NCBI GenBank assembly: GCA_023254175.1
Contig: JALQYJ010000039.1
Coordinates: 1-61,862 of the forward strand
DNA from: Runella sp.
GTDB lineage: Bacteria; Bacteroidota; Bacteroidia; Cytophagales; Spirosomataceae
DNA length: 61,862 nucleotides
Direction: 5' to 3'
Shown here: positions 55,643 to 61,862 of the stretch, one piece after another
How positions within the stretch are numbered: position 1 is the first letter of the stretch
How the letters are laid out: every line of letters starts with the position of its first letter
Made by a program: the position numbers and the translations under genes
Notes under the pieces: generated by a model
Databases searched by the model: none
What the model saw: the letters and a program-made list of their open reading frames with translations, nothing else
What the model was told of the DNA's origin: nothing

Positions 55643-56761
55643 CTAGTTATTTACTTTCAGCACTTCTTCCAATTTTTTCTCAAGGGCCTCTCCACGAAGG
55701 TTTTTACCGATAATTTTCCCGTCTTTATCCAACAAAAATGTTGCAGGAATAGCGTTCACACCATACGTTTGCGCCGCGGCCGATTGCCAATACTTCAAAT
55801 CAGAAACATGACTTGGCCAAACTAGCCCATCTTTCTCGATAGCCTTAATCCAAGAGGTTTTATCTTTATCGAGCGATACGCTAAAAATCTCGAAGCCTTT
55901 GTTTTTGAAGCGATTATAGGCTTTCACAACGTTAGGGTTTTCTTGGCGACAAGGCCCGCACCACGACGCCCAAAAGTCAATCAAAACTACCTTTCCGCGA
56001 AGCGACGACAAGTTTAGTGGCTTATCACTTGTGGTATTAAGCGTAATTTCGGGGGCAGCATCCCCAATCTGAATTCCACGCATACGCTTGGCATTTCCAG
56101 CAAAAATCTGTCCTTGCTTCATAGTAGGGCGTTCTTTTTCAAACTTCTTTGCCAGTTCGAAAATCGTATTTATTTCCATCTCAGGATTGAGGAAATTAGT
56201 AGCAAACAAAGCCGCCAACGAAGTCCCCATTTCTGGAATCATTGCTTTTACTTTGGCCGTAAAGTCCTTGCTTTCAGTTTCAAATGCCTGCTGAATTTCG
56301 GCTATTTTCTTAGTATCTTTTTTCTGTTCCGCTTTGGCATACTCATCTTGCCACTTTACCGACTTTTCAGACATCACTTTGTACATTCCTAGTAATTTCT
56401 GGTAGTAGTCGTTGTTGGCTGAGCCTTTGATTAGGGCTGCTCCATTTTCCGTTCCGTCTGCAGTAACTTCAATATTTTCACCACCTTCAATCAACACAAT
56501 AAAGCGCTGTTTTTTGGCAATGTTGACCTGATAAACAGTTCCTTCGTCAAGTTCTTTCCGCTTAAACGTAAAACGCTTATCACTTCCTACAGTTATTGAG
56601 TCTAGTACCACCAAAGGCTGAGTACCAGGGATTTCGAGATATACTTTATCGTTGGTTTGCAAGGTTTTGGCAGTCCCCGATATCGTAAAATCTTTGGGCG
56701 TGCTTTGGGCGAAAAGGGAAAGGCTCGCCAATAATGCCGAGGCAGTCAATAGTTGTTTCAT
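55643..56761 (-). CDS. TlpA family thiol-disulfide oxidoreductase with DUF4369
   Basis: 372 residues from ATG 56761; signal peptide MKQLLTASALLASLSLFAQ. N-terminal DUF4369 beta domain (FTISGTAKTL, VYLEIPGTQPLVVLDS), helical linker and C-terminal thioredoxin fold with intact WCGPC (VLIDFWASWCGPCRQENP) and cis-Pro loop VNAIPATFLLD. Reduces disulfides in periplasmic proteins or cytochromes. Contrasts with the CXXC-less relative at 52312-53805. A TACCTTTG box lies 60 bases upstream. Confidence 0.9.
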   Translation of the reverse strand: MKQLLTASALLASLSLFAQSTPKDFTISGTAKTLQTNDKVYLEIPGTQPLVVLDSITVGSDKRFTFKRKELDEGTVYQVNIAKKQRFIVLIEGGENIEVTADGTENGAALIKGSANNDYYQKLLGMYKVMSEKSVKWQDEYAKAEQKKDTKKIAEIQQAFETESKDFTAKVKAMIPEMGTSLAALFATNFLNPEMEINTIFELAKKFEKERPTMKQGQIFAGNAKRMRGIQIGDAAPEITLNTTSDKPLNLSSLRGKVVLIDFWASWCGPCRQENPNVVKAYNRFKNKGFEIFSVSLDKDKTSWIKAIEKDGLVWPSHVSDLKYWQSAAAQTYGVNAIPATFLLDKDGKIIGKNLRGEALEKKLEEVLKVNN

Positions 56762-56820
56762 TGTTGTGCGAATGTTTGCCAATAGTAAACGAAAAAAAAC
56801 CGCTTTTGTTGCGTGTTTGA

Positions 56821-56828
56821 CAAAGGTA
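56821..56828 (-). promoter_or_regulatory. -7 promoter box (TACCTTTG) for the TlpA-like gene
   Basis: Minus-strand match to TAnnTTTG, 60 bases upstream of the start, next to the terminator of the preceding operon. Confidence 0.45.
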
Positions 56829-56830
56829 CA

Positions 56831-56867
56831 AAAATGCTGCCAGTCATTCTGACAAGCAGCATTTTTT
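56831..56867 (-). terminator. Terminator of the PspC/LiaF-like operon
   Basis: AAAATGCTGC (56831-56840) pairs with GCAGCATTTT (56856-56865), T-rich on both sides. It lies past the stop at 56899. Confidence 0.8.
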
Positions 56868-56898
56868 CGTATACTAATAAAAAAGGTAAGATATCGGC

Positions 56899-57906
56899 TT
56901 AATATCGGTTCACTTCCAACGAAGAGATACCACCTTCGTACGAAATTTTGATTTTTTTCTTCGCCGAATTATAGTTAGGCGTGCGGTATAGACCACTGCT
57001 GATTTTTTCAAAATTGTCGAGGTCTTTTGAATTTAGTGCTCCGTCGATTTTAAATTCACATCCTACTGATTCTGGAATGTTGATTTCGATGGATGCAACC
57101 CCTGCTTCGATGTCAATTTGAGCGTCGTTCTCGACGTTTTCACCAAGTTTCAAGCCCACTTCAGCAGCACCTGCTCCTAGTTTCACTTTTTTCACCTTAT
57201 ACGATGACAGGTCAAAATTACCTTTTCCAGCACCAAGCCCTAAATCAAAAGTCCATACAGGTTTGTCACTCAAACGCATCTCCACCTGATTATTCATCTG
57301 GTCAAAGTCACGAATACGAATTTTCTTACGGCCTGTGCTATCTTTGCTTTCCATTTCGAAGTCTACCACGCTTGTTTTGGCACTTTCATTTCGTTTTGAC
57401 GTCATAATATAATTACCAAACTCCGTTTCAGCATCTGCTTCTATTAATTGTGAAGTAGTCCCTTCAATAGTAAACTCCCCAGCTCCAGCACCAAATTTCA
57501 GTGTCGCATCAGCAATATTTTCTGAAAATGGTTCTGAAAAATGCGTTTTTTCATCCTTTGAGTGCGTTTCTGAGCGCTCTTCGTTCTCGTTATAGTGATT
57601 ATCATCGTCGTCATCAAAATCATCTATATTGAACTCAATGCCATTCTCATCCCAATGACGGATTTTTTTGTTTGCTCCGTTGATGATTGCCGAAGGAATT
57701 GCTAAGGCTATCAAAATAGCAGCTACTACCCCCGACCATGATTGCTTAAGTAACAAACTTCCCCCTGCCAGTATCAATAAAACAGGCCAAAAACGAAGTG
57801 TAATACCCCAATCGATATGGTACCAACCAAGAGACTTAGCCAAAAGCAGCAGTCCCAAAGCCAAGAGAATTGAGCCCCAAACAAGGGCATTAGACGATTG
57901 TTTCAT
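56899..57906 (-). CDS. LiaF-like membrane protein with toastrack C-terminus
   Basis: 335 residues. Three short hydrophobic helices at the N-terminus (about 8-75, LiaI/LiaF-like), a very acidic linker (DDFDDDDDNHYNENEERSE), then a beta-helical domain (DATLKFGAGAGEFTIEG, LGLGAGKGNFDLSSYKVKKVKLGAGAAEVGLKLG) like the C-terminal domain of LiaF/DUF2154 proteins. In Firmicutes LiaF restrains an envelope-stress kinase; here no such kinase is adjacent. Last gene after a PspC gene and a small membrane gene. Confidence 0.75.
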   Translation of the reverse strand: MKQSSNALVWGSILLALGLLLLAKSLGWYHIDWGITLRFWPVLLILAGGSLLLKQSWSGVVAAILIALAIPSAIINGANKKIRHWDENGIEFNIDDFDDDDDNHYNENEERSETHSKDEKTHFSEPFSENIADATLKFGAGAGEFTIEGTTSQLIEADAETEFGNYIMTSKRNESAKTSVVDFEMESKDSTGRKKIRIRDFDQMNNQVEMRLSDKPVWTFDLGLGAGKGNFDLSSYKVKKVKLGAGAAEVGLKLGENVENDAQIDIEAGVASIEINIPESVGCEFKIDGALNSKDLDNFEKISSGLYRTPNYNSAKKKIKISYEGGISSLEVNRY

Positions 57907-57918
57907 GATGTTATACGA

Positions 57919-58089
57919 TTAAGATAGATTTTTGATTTTATCTTTGAAAATGAGTAAAGCTCCACCCACAATCAGGATAATAGGTAAGAAATAACGCTCA
58001 AAGTCAAACCAATCAAATAATTCACGCATCAACAAAAGGCCGCCAATTATTACGAGGAGAACTCCCCAGAAAGTGCTTCGATAATTCAT
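57919..58089 (-). CDS. Small LiaI-like membrane protein
   Basis: 56 residues: MNYRSTFWGVLLVIIGGLLL, then MRELFDWFDFERYFLP and a second helix IILIVGGALLIF, ending KDKIKNLS. Two membrane helices, as in the N-terminal part of LiaI/LiaF (DUF5668-like). It lies between pspC and the LiaF-like gene on the same strand, 12 bases from the latter, so it is a genuine operon member. Confidence 0.75.
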   Translation of the reverse strand: MNYRSTFWGVLLVIIGGLLLMRELFDWFDFERYFLPIILIVGGALLIFKDKIKNLS

Positions 58090-58136
58090 GGAAAACAAAG
58101 ATTTAGAGGTTTAAAAGAGTAGATTTTTTATCAGTA

Positions 58137-58733
58137 TTAAGCGTTAGGCCCTTCAGGCTTTTTGTCCTCTTTAGGCTCGCCTGAAGCAGCAGCAGTTGGT
58201 TCTGTAGTACCCGAAGAAGCAGGAGGTTGCCAAGAAGAGATAGGAGCCGAATCAGTCCATGAAGGCGTTACACGGTCATTATCCACTGATGAAGTTGGCG
58301 TTCCGCTTTGAGAGTTATTAATGTTTCTAAAGATTAAAAATAAGCCAATTCCAATCAAAATTGCGGCAGGAATAAACTTTTGCAAGTGCATCCAATAGAA
58401 CAAACGGTCAAAAAGCATAAATCCACCAATCAAAAGTAGGCCATACCCTACAACCTGTATCCCAAGGTTACTGGTTTTTGTAGGCGCCATATCGTCTGGA
58501 TACTGCCAGTCGTTTTCCATACTAACAGCAGGAGTGGAAGATTCTCCTACAGGCAAGGCTGCCCAAAGGATGATATACAATAGAACGATTAGAAATCCTT
58601 TCGAAAAAATCATTAATATGATGAGAATGACACGCATTAGGGCTTTGTCCATTCCAAAATAATCGGCAAGCCCAGCAGCTACACCACCTAAAACGGCTTC
58701 ACTTTGTATACGACGTAATGGCTTATTATTCAT
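58137..58733 (-). CDS. pspC: PspC domain protein
   Basis: 198 residues. The PspC domain (LRRIQSEAVLGGVAAGLADYFGMDKALMRV with one membrane helix) senses inner-membrane stress in the phage shock response. Two more helices follow (about 90-140), and the C-terminus is a Ser/Pro/Thr-rich disordered tail (QPPASSGTTEPTAAASGEPK). First gene of the operon, with a TACCTTTG box 66 bases upstream. Confidence 0.88.
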   Translation of the reverse strand: MNNKPLRRIQSEAVLGGVAAGLADYFGMDKALMRVILIILMIFSKGFLIVLLYIILWAALPVGESSTPAVSMENDWQYPDDMAPTKTSNLGIQVVGYGLLLIGGFMLFDRLFYWMHLQKFIPAAILIGIGLFLIFRNINNSQSGTPTSSVDNDRVTPSWTDSAPISSWQPPASSGTTEPTAAASGEPKEDKKPEGPNA

Positions 58734-58798
58734 GGCTATAATTATTTATAAGATGAAATCTTTATGGTTTTGCTTACCTTTCGATTTTATTGTTGATT

Positions 58799-58806
58799 CA
58801 AAGGTA
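58799..58806 (-). promoter_or_regulatory. -7 promoter box (TACCTTTG) for the pspC operon
   Basis: Minus-strand match to TAnnTTTG, 66 bases upstream of pspC. Confidence 0.45.
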
Positions 58807-58893
58807 CTATGTATTACAAGGTAATAAAATATTTTTTACGACCAACGGTTAAAGAATAAAATGAATGGAAAATTTTGGGGATGAGAAGAAAGC

Positions 58894-59361
58894 CTACAGT
58901 GTCAGTTTTTTTTCAAAATAGACGACATCCGCTTCAGGGTTGAAGTTATAAGGAGAGATTTGCTGAAAGCCGTAAGACGTGTATAGTTTTACGGCAGCTT
59001 CCAAGCGTTGTAGGCTGTCTAAACGCATGGTATAATAACCCAACGATTGGGCTGTTTGGAGCGCAACGTCCATCAATTCCTGCCCCCAACGCTTTCCTCG
59101 ATAGCTCGGACGGATATACATTCGTTTCAATTCACAAATGCCTTCTTCTAATTTTCGCAAAGCGGCACAGCCTACAAAATTGCCATCTTCTTCCACCAAC
59201 CACAATTCGCCCACAGGGGGGCCATACATGGTTGGAAGAACGTGAAGTTCGTTGTCAAACTTCTGAAACTGCAAATCAATACCAAGACTAACGGCGTATT
59301 CTTTGAAAAGTTCGACAGCCTCATGGTAGTGTTCAGAAGTTCGAGCAACGATGATATTCAT
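58894..59361 (-). CDS. GNAT family N-acetyltransferase
   Basis: 155 residues. The acetyl-CoA binding motif is in MYIRPSYRGKRWGQELMDVA (RGxRxG/A), with FVGCAALRKLEEGICELKRM before it and KLYTSYGFQQI after. Substrate unknown. Its start is 3 bases after the thrC stop, so it is probably co-transcribed with thrC. Confidence 0.87.
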   Translation of the reverse strand: MNIIVARTSEHYHEAVELFKEYAVSLGIDLQFQKFDNELHVLPTMYGPPVGELWLVEEDGNFVGCAALRKLEEGICELKRMYIRPSYRGKRWGQELMDVALQTAQSLGYYTMRLDSLQRLEAAVKLYTSYGFQQISPYNFNPEADVVYFEKKLTL

Positions 59362-59364
59362 AGT

Positions 59365-60666
59365 TTATCCTAACAAATAGGCTTTAAAATCAGCAAAATG
59401 TTTGGTCATAGGGGTCGCTACTTTTTCTTTACTGAGTAAATCCGACAAACGCGTAGGTATTTCGACATCACCAGTACCCAACGCATCTTCTACTACATTC
59501 AAAAATTTAGCATAATGTGCTGTTGATAAAAAAACACCTGCCACCTCTTTTTGGGTTAGGTTTGTGTACTCTTTCAACCCCAAATAAGCCACTGCCGTAT
59601 GTGGGCACATCAAGTAACCCGTTCTATCGTACACTTCACGCATAGCAGCTTTAGTTTGATCATCATTAAACCAAAAACCCGAAATATCTTGTTTCACTTT
59701 GGCCCATTCATCCCCAAAAAAGCGAGTCATCCGCACAAAATTACTTGGATTACCTACATCCATTGCATTTGAAACTGTTTCAACCGAAGGCACTGGCTCA
59801 TAATTTCCGTTCGATAAATAGTTAGGAACGACGTTATTACGGTTAGTAGTAGCAATAAAATGCTCCACGGGCAAGCCCATACGATACGCTAGAAGCCCTG
59901 CACTTAAATTTCCAAAGTTTCCACTAGGTACCGAAAAAACAACAGGTAGCCCCAAATGCTTTGTCTGCGCATACGCACGGAAATAATAGAACGACTGCGG
60001 AATGAGACGCGAAATATTGATGGAGTTGGCCGAAGCTAGGTTGTATTTTTTATTGAGTTCATCGTCTAAAAACGCTTTTTTTACAAGTGCTTGGCAATCA
60101 TCAAACGTACCGTCTACCTCCAAGGCATTTACATTGCTACCCAACGTCGTCAACTGTTTTTCTTGAATATCGCTGACCTTTCCACTTGGGTACAAAATCG
60201 TTACGTTGATGCCTGGTACATTGTAAAATCCTTGTGCTACCGCACCGCCGGTATCTCCTGAAGTAGCTACTAAAATTCGGATTTCTTGCTGCGAACGTAC
60301 CAAAAAATAGGACATCAACGAAGCCATAAAGCGCGCACCAAAATCCTTGAAAGCCATTGAAGGCCCATGGAATAGCTCCAAACAATACGTTTTATCCTCA
60401 ATCGGTAGAACAGGTGCATCAAAATTAAACGCTTGTTCTATAATTCGCTGAATATCGGCCTCAGGAATATCGTCACTCAGAAGCGTTTTTGATACTTCAA
60501 ACGCAATTTCATTAAACGAACGTTGTTCGATATTGGCTAAAAAATCGGATGAAATACTTGGAATATATTCGGGCATATACAACCCATTATCGGCAGGAAG
60601 GCTACGAAAAACAGCTTCTTCTAACGAGGCTTTGAGCTGTGCATTTTTGGTACTATATAAAATCAT
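59365..60666 (-). CDS. thrC: Threonine synthase
   Basis: PLP enzyme converting O-phospho-L-homoserine to threonine. 433 residues; the PLP lysine is in FHGPSMAFKDFGARFM, with the phosphate-binding loop VATSGDTGGAVAQGF and VPSGNFGNLSAG. Full family length. The rest of the threonine operon is not in the window. It is divergent from rhaT across 263 bases. Confidence 0.94.
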   Translation of the reverse strand: MILYSTKNAQLKASLEEAVFRSLPADNGLYMPEYIPSISSDFLANIEQRSFNEIAFEVSKTLLSDDIPEADIQRIIEQAFNFDAPVLPIEDKTYCLELFHGPSMAFKDFGARFMASLMSYFLVRSQQEIRILVATSGDTGGAVAQGFYNVPGINVTILYPSGKVSDIQEKQLTTLGSNVNALEVDGTFDDCQALVKKAFLDDELNKKYNLASANSINISRLIPQSFYYFRAYAQTKHLGLPVVFSVPSGNFGNLSAGLLAYRMGLPVEHFIATTNRNNVVPNYLSNGNYEPVPSVETVSNAMDVGNPSNFVRMTRFFGDEWAKVKQDISGFWFNDDQTKAAMREVYDRTGYLMCPHTAVAYLGLKEYTNLTQKEVAGVFLSTAHYAKFLNVVEDALGTGDVEIPTRLSDLLSKEKVATPMTKHFADFKAYLLG

Positions 60667-60863
60667 TGGAAGGTAATACGCAATGCGTGTTAATTTTTAC
60701 AAAATTGAGAGTCCAAAATTACGCCGCTCATCCCCTTCATGCAAGAACTTCCTCATTTTTACGCTATAAAGTAGTTTAAAAGCACCTAGAAATAACGCGT
60801 AAAAGTGATCAAAAAAAAATCTTTTACATGACAGTCAAGGACAGTTGGGGCTATACAGCTCCC

Positions 60864-60894
60864 TAAATTTGTACAATTTATTGTATTAATACAA
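60864..60894 (+). promoter_or_regulatory. rhaT promoter with two palindromes
   Basis: -7 box TAAATTTG at 60864-60871, overlapped by palindrome TTGTACAA (60869-60876) and followed by the 14-bp perfect palindrome TTGTATTAATACAA (60881-60894). A TTG at 60845-60847 may be the -33 element. The layout suggests regulation at the transcription start. Confidence 0.5.
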
Positions 60895-60929
60895 TTTTCA
60901 ACTCTTTACTAACTCAAAAATCGTTTCTC

Positions 60930-61862
60930 ATGGAGTCTATTTTAGGCGTTATTTTTCACTCAATAGGTGGATTTGCCTCGGGTAGTTTTTATATGCCCTA
61001 CAAAAAAGTCAAGGGATGGTCTTGGGAAAGCTATTGGATTATTGGTGGATTATTTTCGTGGCTCATCGTTCCTCCTTTAGCTGCTTGGCTCACCATACCA
61101 GGTTTTAGCGAAATCATCAAATCAACTTCGCCAGAAGTCATTAAGTACACTATTTTCTTTGGACTTTTATGGGGAATCGGTGGGCTCACCTACGGCTTAG
61201 GAGTTCGCTATTTAGGTATGTCATTAGGCAACTCTGTCACATTAGGATTTTGCTCTGCTTTTGGCTCGTTGTTACCTGCCATTTTTTATGCAGTATATCC
61301 AACCCAAGGCAAAGTATCAATAATAGATATGATTAATTCACCCAGTGGCCAAGTAGTTTTGTTAGGTATTGCTGTTTGCTTGCTTGGGATTTTTATTTGT
61401 GGAAAGGCAGGAATGATGAAGGAAAACGAACTATCAACCGAAGAAAAACAAAAAAGTGTCGCAGAATTTAATGTTGGGAAAGGCTTGATTGTTGCTATCG
61501 TTTCAGGAACGTTAAGTGCCTGTTTTAATTTTGGCATCGAAGCTGGCAAACCAATGGCTGACGCAGCCGTTGCAACTGGATTAAATCCACTTTACCAAAA
61601 TAACGTTATCTATGTCGTCTTGCTTTGGGGTGGTTTAACTACCAACTTTATTTGGTGTATGATACTTAATAATCGTAATAAATCATTTGGTGACTACTTG
61701 AACGCTGCTACCCCACTAGCAAAAAATTATTTATTTTCGGCGTTAGCAGGAACTACCTGGTTTTTGCAATTTTTTTTCTACGGAATGGGCGAAAGTAAGT
61801 TAGGAAATGGCGCAAGTTCATGGATTCTTCACATGGCAACTATTATTTTAACTGCTAATTTG
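60930..61862 (+). CDS. rhaT: L-rhamnose/proton symporter (cut by the window end)
   Basis: 311 codons visible from ATG 60930 and still open at the window end. MESILGVIFHSIGGFASGSFYMPYKKVKGW is characteristic of RhaT, and LLWGIGGLTYGLGVRYLGMSLGNSVTLGF and GIEAGKPMADAA follow. About nine membrane helices are readable of the usual ten. It brings L-rhamnose (or a related deoxysugar) into the cytoplasm; no rhamnose catabolic gene is visible here, but they may follow. Two palindromes cover its promoter. Confidence 0.92.
   Translation, partial: MESILGVIFHSIGGFASGSFYMPYKKVKGWSWESYWIIGGLFSWLIVPPLAAWLTIPGFSEIIKSTSPEVIKYTIFFGLLWGIGGLTYGLGVRYLGMSLGNSVTLGFCSAFGSLLPAIFYAVYPTQGKVSIIDMINSPSGQVVLLGIAVCLLGIFICGKAGMMKENELSTEEKQKSVAEFNVGKGLIVAIVSGTLSACFNFGIEAGKPMADAAVATGLNPLYQNNVIYVVLLWGGLTTNFIWCMILNNRNKSFGDYLNAATPLAKNYLFSALAGTTWFLQFFFYGMGESKLGNGASSWILHMATIILTANL

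Noticed and set aside
1-61862. rRNA, tRNA or CRISPR loci
   Set aside because: Intergenic gaps were read on both strands; no cloverleaf-like sequence, rRNA segment or regular repeat-spacer series was seen.

Overview
The window looks like chromosomal DNA of a Bacteroidota, most likely order Cytophagales (Spirosoma/Runella/Dyadobacter-like). The support is: AT-moderate DNA with few Shine-Dalgarno sites, repeated TAnnTTTG (-7) promoter boxes, LytS/LytTR signalling, DUF4369/TlpA thioredoxin proteins, Tat-exported Gfo/Idh/MocA and xylose-isomerase-like sugar enzymes, PSD1/DUF1501 proteins and a menaquinone gene. I found no rRNA, tRNA, CRISPR array or intact insertion sequence.

Layout. 1-6 kb: an acyl-CoA dehydrogenase that loses its normal C-terminus at the window edge, fadD, a decayed sigma-factor/Hsp20 locus and an Uup-type ABC-F ATPase. 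6-12 kb: Tat-exported oxidoreductase, GH43 glycosidase, DUF885 peptidase, M42 aminopeptidase. 12-16.7 kb: a tightly overlapping operon (fdtA-like, fdtB-like, GtrB-type GT2, methyltransferase, GT-C membrane protein) that looks able to make an amino-deoxy sugar and attach it to a surface glycan. 17-24.6 kb: second oxidoreductase, an lrp-menD pair divergent from ald, a MazG-like pyrophosphatase, a DUF2807 protein and a sugar isomerase. 24.7-28.4 kb: a shortened division/cell-wall cluster rsmH-ftsL-ftsI without mraZ. 28.6-30.5 kb: a LytS/LytR pair. 30.5-37.4 kb: a sialic acid operon (nanA, nanM-like, nanH), then GH95 fucosidase and a divergent AraC regulator. 37.4-43.6 kb: a three-gene operon of planctomycete-type cytochrome proteins. 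44-46.4 kb: a membrane pyrophosphatase. 46.4-47.3 kb: gene debris, including a fused remnant of an MNT-HEPN toxin-antitoxin pair. 47.3-52.2 kb: dnaE interrupted by a 401-residue intein carrying a LAGLIDADG endonuclease domain. 52.3-58.7 kb: thioredoxin-fold proteins, an M23 peptidase, an SMP-30 protein and a PspC/LiaF-like envelope operon. 58.9-61.9 kb: a GNAT enzyme, thrC and the start of rhaT.

How the genes fit together. Much of the window serves glycan capture and breakdown (GH43, GH33 sialidase, GH95 fucosidase, NanA, NanM-like, RhaT, exported sugar oxidoreductases and isomerases) and envelope building (ftsI, ftsL, fdt operon, M23, PspC/LiaF). The most unusual items are the DnaE intein, the gene debris just upstream of dnaE, the decayed sigma/Hsp20 locus and several well-placed palindromic operator candidates (ald, nanA, rsmH, rhaT). 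All functional calls come from reading motifs and recalling families; no database search was possible.
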